Assembly (NCBI RefSeq): GCF_030272615.1 | Contig: NC_081406.1 | Location: 461,432,072 to 461,496,071 of the forward strand | Direction: 5' to 3' | DNA length: 64,000 bases | Source of the DNA: Cryptomeria japonica | Taxonomy: Eukaryota; Streptophyta; Pinopsida; Cupressales; Cupressaceae | Shown here: positions 30,306-42,010 of the stretch, one piece after another | Layout of the letters: each line of letters begins with the position of its first letter | Numbering within the stretch: the first letter of the stretch is position 1 | Notes under the pieces: model-generated | Databases searched by the model: none | What the model was told of the DNA's origin: nothing | What the model saw: only the letters and a program-made list of their open reading frames with translations | Made by a program: the position numbers and the translations under genes

Positions 30306-31864
30306 TTATTTCTTTTTCCCATGGCTCTTCTTAGGGAGCAACTTTCTAGCCCATTCCTTAGTGAGGAATTTGAATAGGGCTTTGTAATCCTCATCCTCCT
30401 TGCCTTTCCCTTTGGTCGCTCTTTCCTACATAAGGCACAGAGTAGTAGCCGAGCATCGCATAACAGTCAGAGAAAATTTGGAAACATCGTGCATCTTGGA
30501 CTCCGCCACCTCCAGTTTGCTGGTGACCACCTGCACATTGTCAGAGAGGGCCTCCATTTTTTTCTCTAGCTCCGCCAGGTTGGTTTCCTCCTACTCTTTC
30601 ACGCTGCTGGCCTCCTCCACTACCATCATTTTTTCCAGCATGAAGGTCGGGGAGGGGAAATTGGGAGGCTCCGGACTCTTGGATGAAGTGGGGCTTTCCG
30701 AAACCCGGGTGGAGCTCACAGAATGAGGGGTCAGATTATTTTGGGCCAAGCCCATTTTATCAGTCATAATGGAATTGTTGGTATCATGCGAGGAGGAGGG
30801 GTCTCTCAGGGATTTTTCTGAGGGTTTAGAGGCCAGTTTACTAGAACGATGGGAGATATTGGCTTCTTCAGTAATTTCCATATCAGAGTCAATCTCTTGG
30901 ATTTTGACTTTCTTGGGAGTTCTCACCTCCTCCGGAGAGAGAGTTTTGGTTTTCTTGTTGTAGGAGCCAATTTTTGGGAGATGAGGAGGGCTAGTATCAT
31001 TAATAGTAGGAGGGTGGTTCGAAGGGTTGACGTTCTGGACAAAGATGCAATGGGGCGGGTAGAGGGTGAGGTGAAAGTTATACAGGCAGAGAATGAGGCC
31101 CTAGTGCAGGATGGGAAAATCGTTCCCTTTTTTCTTAGCTTTGGCTATATCTTTAACATTAGCGTCCATAGAATGCAACAAAAAGAATGGAATGGAAATT
31201 AAGTCTTTATTCCTCAAGTGGTTTAGGAAAGGGAGATGGTAGTAGTAGAATATGCCATACCTTCCCTCCAACGTAAAATAATTCATCATGATATAGAAGA
31301 CCTCATCCCACAGGTGAGGGAGCTCCTCCCTATTGAAGCCGCCCACCCCCTTGATAGGGTTTTTGCCCTAGCAGAAGAACTGGTTAAGGCTAGTGGAATC
31401 CACAATACAACTCTATTTTTTCCATTTCCTTCCCTCCATAGAAAGACCCGTCACCTGGGCTATAACCTCTTCAATGATTTTGAAAGAGATTCCCCCCATG
31501 GTAACCCTTCTGTCTTCCCAGGAAGTCACAAATTGTTTGGATAGTCTTTCATCATTTCCCTTCATACTCTCCATGAATTTGTCAATGCTGCCTTTTGAGT
31601 AGATGAACCATGCCACCAGTTTAGCTTTGAACTCATCCACTTTATTGGGTTCGAGTCCAAGCCTATCCTCCCCATTCTTGAATCCTCTAGCTTAACAGAA
31701 TGAAAGTGACTTTTAGAAAAAATGCAGAGCTGAGCCAAGCTTAAGGCAGAGTTGATCAAATCATTGTGCCGAACTTGGATTAAGAGGACATAATAATCAG
31801 AGTGATTATTATCTCTTAAGTCCAAGTAGATATCAAAAATAGAAAATCTACTCGAAATGTACAA
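30306..31864 (-). pseudogene. LINE third ORF (unknown, transposon-protein-like)
   Basis: From 31640 to the TAA at 30306-30308 one frame runs through with five internal stops, all TAG (31413, 31368, 31101, 30591, 30426). About 70 further codons upstream (31864-31650) are in a shifted frame. It reads as an N-terminal domain (ERLSKQFVTSWEDRRVTMGG, then ISFKIIEEVIAQVTGLSMEG), an aromatic helical part (LPHLWDEVFYIMMNYFTLEG, IPFFLLHSMD), a Ser/Pro-rich disordered stretch and a short coiled coil (LAELEKKMEALSDNVQVVTS) with a Lys-rich end. The first part recalls plant mobile or plant-transposon-protein domains and the LTR ORF at 9720-11183. Its position between RNase H and the LINE 3' end makes it part of the element. 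Function unknown. Confidence 0.6.
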
Positions 31865-32094
31865 ACCTTCACTCGAGCCAATGTGATTTGACGTTTCCCC
31901 ATCGTTGCCTTTATCATTGCCAGTTGGCTCTGTTTAGGTAATAACTAGGGAGTAATCATTCCCGTTGTCTGTATTGTCATCATTAATCCATCCCTTATGG
32001 GAGTGGTGACTCATCATGCCTTCGATATGTGACCATCTAGGATAGTAATGAGCGGGATTCCCGTGCCAACTTGAAGTTTGAATGAAGGTTTCCT
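31865..32094 (-). other. LINE spacer between ORF2 and third ORF
   Basis: Short region without a clear frame. The start of the third ORF may lie here, hidden by a frameshift. Confidence 0.4.
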
Positions 32095-32781
32095 TCATCT
32101 TTGTCCGGATAGAATGGTCCCTTCCTGGGTAACAACCATTTCCTTTTCCAAGATTACCTTGGTGGTGACTGACAATAGACTGGGGTCCCTCCAACATTGT
32201 AAGCCATTTTGCACCCTTCCCACCGTCGCCATGGAATTGGCAGCTTCGTTTCCTTCTCCAAAGATGTGGCGGATGGTGAAGTCCTCCAGATTGACCAGGA
32301 GGCACTTGATATCCCTCACCTTGGATCCCACTCTCCAACCCGCTGATGTGTTCCCTTTAACTGAGTCCACAATGATCTGAGAGTCTCCTTCAATTTCTAG
32401 CTATTTAATTGCTATGGAGTTTGCTAGTTTCAGACACCAAAGGAGGGCCATTCCTTTAGCTTGAGTGATCGTATTATTTTTTAGGTTGCCCGCATAGGCT
32501 GCAACAATGTTCTCCAAATGATCATGGATGATTCCACCCCCCGCTTGACAATTGCTTTGGGCTGAACCATCAAAATTCAGTTTAAACCGATGTACCTTAG
32601 GGGCTGACCATCTGGTCATCCTTCTTTTGTTTTTGGTGTTGTTATTGAAGCTATCAGACATAGGGGGGAGCTTCCAATTTTCAAAAAAAAATTTCTCTAT
32701 TCCATTAGGAGGATAAGGGGGGGGTTTCCATTTTGTTACCTCTAAGTTTTCAGAGATCATCTTAAAGCAAAAGTGAGCCAC
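32095..32781 (-). pseudogene. LINE ORF2 RNase H domain
   Basis: Plant LINE RNase H of the RVT_3 type. First catalytic Asp in KLNFDGSA, a QAGGGIIHDH stretch, Glu region in ITQAKGMALLWCL (the usual AE is AK here, so the catalytic Glu is probably lost) and a C-terminal IRHIFGEGNEAANSMA motif, where the usual AD reads AN. A frameshift or stop near 32400 splits it. RNase H is found in part of the plant L1 family; it may aid removal of template RNA. Confidence 0.8.
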
Positions 32782-32849
32782 AAAGTCCGGGGGGGTCTCA
32801 TTGTCTCTGAAAATTTTGTTGTTTCTTTCTCTCCATAAGGCCCAGTAGA

Positions 32850-33322
32850 TGTGTGATGATATTTATTTCCATAACTGAATGATGAGGGGGTGATGGGAGG
32901 GGGGGGGTCCAATCAAAGGCAAATTTTTTAATGTCCTTCTCGAAGACCCAATAGAGACCGCATTTCTAAAGAGTGATAGTCCAAAGATGGTCAGCAAAGG
33001 GGTAGAGGACAAAAAGGTGGTCAATAGTTTCCTCATCCACTTTACATAGGCTGCATCTATTGGGGAGATGGAACCCCCTCTTTTTCAAGTTATCCAGCAT
33101 GAGTCTTTTACCATGCATGAGGGACCACCAGAAGAAATTAATTTTAGGGATTAACTGAGGGTTCCAAATTTTCTTCTAGCACTCAACATCCACCGAGGGG
33201 TTGAGTAGCTGATTGTAAGTAGATTTAACTGCGAAAGAGCCTAATTGGGTCTCTTTCCAGATGAAGATGTCTTCATGAGAGGCTAGGGGGACTCTAGTTT
33301 CTGACAAAATGCACTACAGGTC
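32850..33322 (-). pseudogene. LINE zf-RVT region
   Basis: The zinc-binding region after the RT. The stretch translated from about 33095 to 33010 reads HLPNRCSLCK..EETIDHLFVLYP, which is the CxxC...HxxxxC pattern with the last Cys replaced by Tyr. Frameshifts and stops separate it from the RT part upstream. Confidence 0.75.
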
Positions 33323-35351
33323 CTAAGCAAGAGGGATCTGGTTAGGTCTATTGCTAAAGATGTGGACAAGGTCCTTCCAGCAAAATCTTCCTGGTTCCAA
33401 ATAATCTACAATATAATCCCCCAAGAGACCTTTTAGGTGGTGTATAATTTGATGGAAATGGGTGTCGACCAAGGGCCTGTCCTCCTTCCAAAAGTCTTCC
33501 CAGAATATCACTTTTCTACTATCTCCCAATTGCCATTTCAGACCTTCTCTAACCATCAATCTTCTCTTTAGGATGTTATTCCATAACTTGGATCCTTGGG
33601 GAAGGTCGACTGTACTCAAATTATAATAGAAGTGCTCCCGATCTAGATACTTTTCTTTGATGATGTTACACCAGTCCGCCTCACCTTTAGCTAGGGTCCA
33701 TCCAATCTTAGCAATTAGCGCCTTATTGAGGGCATTTATCTTTCTTATACACAAACCTCCCATTGATTTGGGTAAGCACACACTATCCCAATTGACCAAA
33801 GCAAGGTGTTTCTTCTCTTCCAAGCCAGTCCATAAGAAGGTTCTTTGGATTTTCTCAAGTTTTTCCCCCATGACCCCTGATATTTTAAACATGGAAAGGA
33901 AGTACACCAGAATTCCCTGCAGGGAAGCTGCAAGGAGCTGGAGCTTCCCCGCACTACTGAGGAATTTCCCTTTCCATCCAACAAGTTTTTTCTGCATCCA
34001 TTCTAGTATAGTATTCCAGAAGGTGGAAGTGACTTCCTTGACCGTGAGGGGGAGACCCAGGTAGGTTCCTGGAAGAGCCACCATCTTACATCTGAGGATA
34101 GAGATGATTATGAGTTGGAGGTCATTAGGAGTGTTGAAGAAGAATAGATTACTCTTCTCATAGTTGATGCATTGTCCCATTGCCTTGGCGTATTCAGCAA
34201 GTAAGATCTTCCATCCTTTAACCTCCATGATAGAAGACTTACCAAATCACAAACTATTGAATATTAGAGGGAGGGAGTGTGGAAGCCGCTTTGAACCCTT
34301 GGAGCCTGCCTTTGGTGACTAGATGGGTCACACTCCTACTTAGGACTTTAGCTATCATGATAAATAGATAAGGGGATAGAGGGTCACCCTGTTGGATGCC
34401 TTTTTCAGCTTTGAAATAGCCCCTAGGAGTCCCATTAATCAAAACCGAGAACTGGACCGTGGTTACATATTCCCGAATCATACTCACCACCTTTTGGTTG
34501 AAGCCCAGTGTTAAAAGAGATTTTAAAAGAAAACCCCAATTAACCTTGTCATAAGCTTTACATATATCAAGTTTAAAAGCCATACCTGGTATTTTTCTCC
34601 TATCCATGGAGTGGATTATCTCATGAGTGGCAATGGCAACATCCAAAATTTGGCAACCTGGGACAAAACCTTTCTGGGATGGGGTGATAAATTTCCCTAA
34701 GAGGGGCTTAATCCTATTCACAAGGACCTTGGAGAGTATCTTATAAATGGTATTGCAGAGACTTATGGGACAATACTCCTTTAAACAACTGGGATTAGTG
34801 GTCTTTGGGATGAGGACAATGAAAGTGTTGTTGATCTTCTTCAGCAATCTCCCTATCTTAAAGAAATCTTGAACAACTTTGGTGACATCATAGATAACAA
34901 TGTCCCAGTAATCTTGGAAGAACACAAGGGGAAAGCCATCCGGGCCTGGGGTCTTGTAGGCCTCCATAGCAAAGACAGTCAGGTAGACTTCATCAGTGGA
35001 GATGGGGGCAGTTAGTTGCTAGTTGTTTTCCTCTTTGATGACAGTCGAAAGCTTACTCACAAGGCAGTCCTGGAGAGAAATATCACTTCCGCCATTATCT
35101 GAATATAGTCTTGTGAAAAGATTAGCTACACTCTATCCACTCAGGGAATCCCTAGTGATCTCCTAGTCAGTTTCATCCTTGATACTTTTGATGTAGTTCC
35201 TTCTCCTATGGATACGGGTTGATCTATGGAAGAAGGTATAATTTATGTCCCCTTCCTTCAGCCATTGGATAGTAGATCTTTGCTTCCAGTACACCTCCTC
35301 CTTAGAGAGGGTATCTTTCAAGTTCTTGCGGCAGTCTTCCTCCTCCTTCAA
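33323..35351 (-). pseudogene. LINE reverse transcriptase (active-site box deleted)
   Basis: L1-type RT. From the pre-RT helix (WKQRSTIQWLKEGDINYTFFH) through TPGPDGFP, FIVLIPK, PISLCNTIYKILSKVL, the KLDICKAYDKVNW motif with the first Asp, and QQGDPLSPYLF. After SNIQ a TAG (34254) is followed by a deletion of about 15 bases near 34245 that removes the two aspartates of the (F/Y)xDD box, and the frame is shifted into 34228-33323 (the thumb region with SxAGKLQLL, IQRTFLW). The enzyme cannot be active. Confidence 0.92.
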
Positions 35352-36318
35352 AATGGGATCTGGGGGTTACCAGTAGCCATGGTATTTTGAAGTTGTTCCA
35401 GCCTGGAACCCAAGTCCTTCTTTCTTTTGAAGATGTCTGCAAAGGTGGTCCTATTCCAACCTTTGACTTCCCTGCTGATTAGCTTTAGTTTCTCCATAAT
35501 TCTAAACATAGCATTCCCTTGGACCGGGGTGGCCCACCAAAGTCTAACCAGCTCCCTAAAGTTAGGATGAGAGGCCCATGTGATCTCATAGCGAAAGGGG
35601 GGGCCTTGGCAGGGTCTTTCCTTCCAATGGAATAAGAGGGGGTTGTGATCAGACGCAATCCTTGGGAGGGTTTTTAGATAGGAGTTGTGTCGGATGTCCC
35701 AGTTGGTGGAAATTAGGAATCTATCTAATCTGACTTCAATAAGATGTTTTCTTTTTCTATTGTTCGACCATGTGAAAGGAGCACCCTGAAGGTCAATATC
35801 CATAAGGCTAGAAGCATTGATGAAGCTGGCAAGGTCACCCATGCTATTAGTGAAATCATCAAGGCCTCCACATTTCTCAGAGGGGTAGAGGAGGGAATTG
35901 AAATCTCCCACAAGCATATACTGAACCTTCTGATTAACCATAATGAGATCAGAAATTTTCTCCCAAACAAGCCATCTCCCCAACCTCGTGTTGGGAGCAT
36001 AGATATTGAACATCTGCCAACACTATTCATTGTAATAAAGAGTAATCGCTAGGAATTTTGGGAGCTAGTAAAAATCTTACCTTTCATTTTAATGGGGTCC
36101 CAGAGGGTAGCAATACCCTCGGAGGCACCCAAAGCATCAACATACAAAAAATCCACCCTAGGCCAGAGTTTACAAGCAACAGAATCAAAGGTTTGGAAGG
36201 GCATCTTGACTTCCTAAAGAAGGAAAAATGCAATTTTCATCTCCAGAATGAGTTGTTTTATGGCGAACAGCTTCTGGGGGCTGTTCAGACCCCTTATGTT
36301 CTAGGAGAGGAACTTCAT
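35348..36318 (-). pseudogene. LINE ORF2 endonuclease (APE-type)
   Basis: Start of ORF2. The ATG at 36318-36316 overlaps the ORF1 stop as ATGA. N-terminal NIRGLNSPQK, then a QEVK-type Glu site where the Gln codon is a TAG (about 36216), VGDFN (Asp and Asn), RLDRFL and a final SDHNPLL. Stops at 36301 (in place of the Trp usual in the SWNIRGL motif), 36216 and 36049 are all TAG, with a frameshift near 36030. The enzyme nicks target DNA to prime reverse transcription. Confidence 0.92.
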
Positions 36319-37926
36319 TGATTACTTTTGTTGAGTCCATCAAGGGTCAGTTGTCTGCCCTTTGCAATGTCCCTGGCCATAACCTTGTGTCTCAAGACTC
36401 TTTCTAAGGGTCTGCCTACTTTATTTTCAGTTCCCCCCACATCTGCTTTCTTGGCCTTGGCTTTCTTCTTCTGGGTTATCCATTCTTCATTATTTGTCCG
36501 AGGGGATCCCGAAGGAGACACTTTCAATAGAGTTTCCAAGGAGTTTCTTGGGTGAGCAAGTCTATCCACCTTAGTAGGGGAGAGAGGAGGTGTTGAGGTA
36601 GGCAGCTTAAACTCAACCCCAAGAGGCATATCCATAACCGGGGTGGAGGCATGAAGGGAAGAGGCTCTGGGGGAAGTAGAGGGCATGATGGGGATGCCAT
36701 CCGACAAACCAAGGGGTGGGAGGGGGTTGGGGAACAGGTTGAGATTTATGAACCGTGGGATCTCACCTTCTTTCAGGGGATGCTAGGGTTAGCAATTTTG
36801 ACAGGGTCCACGGGGGATTTTAGAATTTCTAGGATCTTGTCTGTGAGGGGGTAATCCTCAGATATTTCATTCACAGTAGTCAGCTCCAGAGGAGTTGATG
36901 ATGATGGTTCACTAGGGTTGATGGGATCAACCCAGATAGCCTTATTTTTGAGCTTGGTTTCAACAGCCATAGGGGCTTTAACTTAGTATAGGAATGGCCT
37001 TGATTATTGCATTTCTGGCAAAAAAGGGTAGCATTTTCATACACAATATCCTAGGACCATTTTCCCCATTTTGATTTTAGGGAAATTAAATTTGGGAGAG
37101 CCTTGTTAATAGTAACATTAACACAAAAGAGAGCGTACACCAACCTGGATTTATTGAGGGTGTCCAAGTCTACTGAGACAAAGCTACCAAATGAGTCCGC
37201 TATCCAGCGGAAGATTTGTTCATCCCATAACTCCAGCAGGAGACCAGGGAGCCTAATCACAACTAGTGCCATGCAGTTTAGTTCTGTTGAGGGGTCAAAA
37301 CCTGGCTTCCATTTAGCCATGGTTAGGAAATGCTTGCCATAAGCCCATGAGCCTGTCAAGACATAGATCAGGTCCTCCTCAGCATTGAACTTGAATAGAA
37401 AGAGCCCCCCTGACATTGCTGATATATCAAGGCTTCCTTTAAGCTTCCATCAAGATTTTGCCCATCGTTTGACCATGCCAATAGATGGTCTAAAGGAGAA
37501 GAATCAACCAACTATTGCCAAGTGAAGGGAAGTGGTGATTCTATCCATAAGATTGTATAGGAGCTTGATCTTCGTTCCATCTTCTATTTGGGAAAAATTG
37601 GCCATAACAACTTCAGGGATCGAAATTGTGGACCCAAGGAGGGAGTTCTTCCAGCTAGACTTGGGATTCTCCTTCACAAGCTCTACATCCTCCTGTCCAG
37701 TAGAAGTTTCCAGTCTAGAATGTGGTATATTCCTCTCTTCACCATTCAGGCCAGAATTAGTCAGAACTGGTGAAGTGGAAGGGGTGTGAAAACTGGTGTT
37801 TTGACCATGGTATCGGGTATGGGGTCCAATTGCAAAGAGGGGGGGACCTCCCCAGAGGGGGTGGTCATCCAGGAGATCAGATTCAAACGAGGGGAAGGTA
37901 GGAGCATTGCAGAGCGGGTTGCACAT
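36315..37926 (-). pseudogene. LINE ORF1 (DUF4283 + CCHC)
   Basis: RNA-binding ORF1. DUF4283 covers about 37600-37130 (WKLKGSLDI, GLFLFKFN, LTGSWAYG, WKPGFDPS, VIRLPGLLLELWD). Then the knuckle FCQKCNNQGHS lacks its last Cys, reading TKLK. The tail (36970-36315) is Pro/Ser-rich and basic (WITQKKKAKAKKADVGG). Stops at 37504 and 37453 (TGA) and 37051 (TAG), with a frameshift near 36970. It overlaps ORF2 by ATGA. Confidence 0.88.
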
Positions 37927-37941
37927 ATTCCATTTATGTTT
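37927..37941. repeat. LINE target-site duplication, right
   Basis: ATTCCATTTATGTTT, identical to 29998-30012. Confidence 0.85.
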
Positions 37942-38520
37942 ATTTGTATTCTAATTTTTTATTATCTTTTGCTGAAGTAGAAGCTATATAATTACTTGAG
38001 AAAATTAATAATCTTATGTAGGTGTCCTTTAACTACAATATAGCCTATAACAAAATCAACACTCTCCTTCAAGAAATATTCCAAAATTCAATATAATTCC
38101 TACACAAATATATATTAAAAAAGAAGCTCGAATTACAATTATGTCTCCAAGAAATGAAGGTATGCAACTATTTCTTCTCTCTCTTATATATCTCCCAATT
38201 ATTCTCTCCCAATTATTCTTAGAACATGATTTCCATTATTACATATGTATCTTTTGCATAAATCTACTTCGGGCCATGAAGACATCATATTGCTATTATA
38301 CTAGTAGTAGTTTTCAAGCATTATTAAATGGTTTTATATAATAAACATATTTTTATAATGTTTTCAATTAAATTATATTACAACCACTTACATTTCTTGT
38401 AGTTTTTACCCTCCACTTCCATGTAATACCAAACCATATCTTTTCTAGTAACCATTGCACCGAGGTTCAAGTGCTAGTACTATATATATTTTTATTTTTA
38501 ATATTTTATTTGAATTATTG
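37942..38520. other. AT-rich DNA without recognisable features
   Basis: Continuation of the sequence that the LINE interrupted. I see no gene or repeat worth naming. Confidence 0.5.
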
Positions 38521-40380
38521 ACAAACTTTTTGTGTGTGGATCCCTAAACCAAAATAAACCCTAACCCTTTCACTAAACCAAAGTGAACCCGAACCCTAAA
38601 TTAGACCAAATCTAAACCATAAGCCAAGTCAAACCTTAACACTAAACCAAATTGAATTGAAAACAAAATTGAATTATAACCTACCTTTAAACCATATTGA
38701 ACCCTAACCCTAAACAAATTTTAACTTTAGCAATAAACCTAATTGAACATTAAACCAAACTAAACCCTATTGAACTTTAACACTAAACCAAGTTGAACAC
38801 TATCTATAACACTAATTAAACCTTAACCCTAAACCAAACTAAATCACAACCAAAACTTAATACCAAATTGAATTGTATCCCTAGAAACCAAATTGAACTC
38901 TAAACCTAACACTATACCAAAATGAATCCTAACCATAATTCTTATTAAACACTATCACTAAACCAAATTAAATACCAACTATAAAACTAATTAAATCATA
39001 TACCAAATTAAAATATAACACTAAACCAAAACAAACCTTAACACTAAAAAACCAGGCCCTAACCCTACTCGTAAACAAAATTGTACACTAACCCTAGTAA
39101 TAAAGAAAATTAAACACTAACCCTAAACTAAATTGACCTCTACCCCTAACACCAAAATAAACCCTAGCCATAAAGCAAGTTGAATTCTAAATGCAAACCT
39201 AATTAAACTCTAATCCAAATGGAACCATAACCCTTACTCTAAATAAAATTGAACCCTATCCTTACAATAATTCTATATATAATCTTGATCCAAGAACTAA
39301 ACCAAATTGAGCCCTAACCCTAAACCTAATTCAGTAGTAGACCAAATTTAGTCTTACCCTAACCCTATTGAATCCTAACCCTAAATTAAATGATATTAAA
39401 TCTTGAGCATGAACTTAATTAAACCATAACTATAATGCTAAGCGTAATTGAATGCTAACCCTAATAGTAAACTAAATTGAAAACTAAATCTAACCACAAT
39501 CTTACACTAAATCAAATTAAAGCCAAACCATACACCAAATTGAATCATAACCCTAACACTAAACCAAATTGAACTATAACCCTAGAAACCAAATTAAATC
39601 CTATCCCTTATCCTAATTAAACACTTACTAGATTGAACCCTAATCTTAAATAAACACTAAACCAAATTGAACTCTAATTCTAAATTTACACTAAACCAAA
39701 TTTAATTGTTACCTTAAATGAAATATTAACCTAATCTTAACACTAAATCGAATCAAAATTCAATTCTAACTTTGTCCCAAATTCAACCCTCACACTAAAC
39801 CAAAAAACCCTAACCCTATCACTAAACCAAAGTGAACCCTAAACCTAAACCAAACCAAATCTAAATCATAAGCCAAATCAAACCTTAACACTAAACCAAA
39901 TCTCAAAATCCTAACCCTAAATAAAATTCAACCCTAACCATACTTGTAAACATATAATTGTGCCCTAACCCTAATAGTAAACCAAATTAAAAATAAACCT
40001 TAAATTTAAACAACCCAAACTTGAAACAAAATTAAACACTAAACTAAATTGAACCCTACCCCTAACTAAATCAAATAAAACCCTAACCCTAAATTAAATC
40101 ATGCACTAACTCTTACAATAAACCTTATAAAAATCAACTTAAAACAAAATTAAGAAAAATTGATTGGTGAAGGGAACCTAAATAACCAACTTGAAATAAA
40201 GTTACACACTAAATCAAATCAAACTCCAACCCTAGATTAAATCATACCAAATAAAACCCTAAACCTAATCCTTACTGAATTAAGGCTACTATTTTATTCC
40301 CAATCCTAACTATAATTCTAAATCTAGAATTTAACCAAATGGAATCCTAAATCTAACACTATACCAATCCAATATATAAC
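38521..40380. repeat. Degenerate telomere-like repeat block, right
   Basis: Variants of ACCCTAA, ACCAAATTGAACCCTAA and ACACTAAACCAAA over 1.9 kb, all in the CCCTAA-rich orientation on the plus strand. The part from about 39560 is a copy of 27870-28660. Confidence 0.8.
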
Positions 40381-40960
40381 TATATAATAATATATAATTT
40401 GAAATTAATTTATTTAATGTGATAAAACCATTTTTTCTTTAAAAATAGAGGCCTAGAAGGATATCTCTTGACTTATTCTATATAAATATATATAAGCTAG
40501 TTTTTATTTAGAAAAATGAGTTGACATATTTATTTTTATTTATTTGAAATATAAAATCTAATATAAAATGTTAAATAGTCAATTTAATTTACAATGTAGA
40601 TTTAAATATAACATATTTTACCTAATATTAATGTAAAATGTAAAAATATATAACCAAGTATATAATTCAAAATGTAAAATTCAAGATCTAATCTCAAACA
40701 TAAATCATAATAATATTTTTTTAGAATTCATCACCATTTCAAGAAAAATGACTTAAAATTTTAAAAAATAAAACCTAATATATAATTGAAAATGTAAAAT
40801 TCAAGATCCAATGTCAAACATAAATCACAATAATATTTTTTAGAATTCATGACTATTTCAAGGAAAATGACATTAAATATTAAAAAATAAAATATGATAG
40901 GAATTACCAATTTTAATGTAAAATTTAAAAATGCTAAACTTAATATATCCATAACAATTT
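40381..40960. repeat. AT-rich satellite-like block
   Basis: Diverged copy of 28670-29280, including the repeated TCAAACATAAATCAYAATAATATTTTT phrase twice. Confidence 0.7.
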
Positions 40961-42010
40961 TAATGTAAATAACCCTAAACATTTTGTAAATCCTATCCAT
41001 AATGCTAATCCTAACCCTAAACCTAACCATAATGTAAACACTAATATTAATCCTAACACTAACCCTTAACCCTAACCCTAGGCATGATGTAAACCATAAC
41101 CCTAGCTATAATACTAACATTAACCCTAACCCTAACGCGAACCATGATGTAAACCATAGCCTTTACCATAGTCCTAACCACAACTCTAAACCATTATCCT
41201 TATCATAATCCCAACCTTAACCTAACCTAATCATAACCCTAAACCCTAACCCTAAAAATGGGGAATGGCTCTACAACCCTTAGGATGCACCAATCATCTA
41301 TTATAATATATTAATACTATATTAAGGGTATTAATAGGTTGCTACATCCAAAGGGCTGGATAGTTGTTTGCCTAAAATAACTCTAAACCTAACCCTAACC
41401 ATGATGTACACCCTAACCCTATCAATAATTCTAACCACGATGTCCTAACCATGATGTAAATCCTAACCCTAACCCTAACCCTAACCCTAACCATAACCAT
41501 AATTATAATCCTAAACCTAACTATAACCCAAACCCTAAACCCTAACCCAAGCAATAACCCTAACAGTAACCATGATGCAAATATTAACCCTAACTATAAC
41601 CATGATATAAATACTAAAATTAATCCTAACCCTAACCATGATGTAAACCCTAACCCTAACCATAATCCTAACCATAAATGTAACCCTAAGCCTAACCATA
41701 AACCTAACCCTAACTCCAACACCAACCATGGTGTAAACCATAGCCCTAACCATAATCCTAACCATAACTCTAGACCTTAACCCTAACCTAACCATAAACA
41801 TAAACCCTAACCCTAACAATAATCCTTCGCCCTAAACCTAACCATGACATAAACCCTAAATTATGCCAACCCTAAACCTAACCATGCTAACCCTAACCAT
41901 TATCATAACCCTAAACCTAATCATAACCCTAAATCCAAACCATGATGTAAACCTTGTCATCACCATAACACTAACCTTAACCCTAACGCTAACCATAACC
42001 ATAATACATG
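40961..42010. repeat. Interstitial telomere-like array, CCCTAA type
   Basis: The best-preserved part of the array. Around 41461-41500 there are several consecutive exact CCCTAA hexamers; elsewhere CCATAA and CCTAAACC variants and ATGATGTAAACC spacers. The six-base unit is more frequent than the seven-base CCCTAAA unit usual for plant telomeres. A short foldback is embedded at 41272-41362. Confidence 0.85.
41272..41362. repeat. Small foldback insert in the telomere-like array
   Basis: About 90 bases with imperfect inverted arms (CAACCCTTAGGATGCACCAAT against AGGTTGCTACATCCAAAGGGCTG) around an AT-rich loop, unlike the surrounding repeat. MITE-like in form. Confidence 0.5.

Larger units (their letters stand above)
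30013..37926 (-). mobile_element. L1-type plant LINE with a third ORF
   Basis: Reads right to left and is bounded by a perfect 15-base duplication. Order on the minus strand: ORF1 (DUF4283 and CCHC knuckle), ORF2 (APE endonuclease, RT, zf-RVT, RNase H), then a third ORF that ends 294 bases before the element's end. The 5' boundary coincides with the ORF1 ATG at 37926, so the copy may be slightly 5'-truncated. The A-tail is almost absent (five A at most). Many stops; RT catalytic box deleted. Confidence 0.9.

Noticed and set aside
31934-32338. ORF antiparallel/overlapping the LINE RNase H
   Set aside because: Mostly a shifted-frame shadow of the RNase H text at 32095-32370.
41372-41819. Antisense ORFs with MVRVRV-type text in the telomere-like array
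   Set aside because: Translation of the short repeat; no protein evidence.
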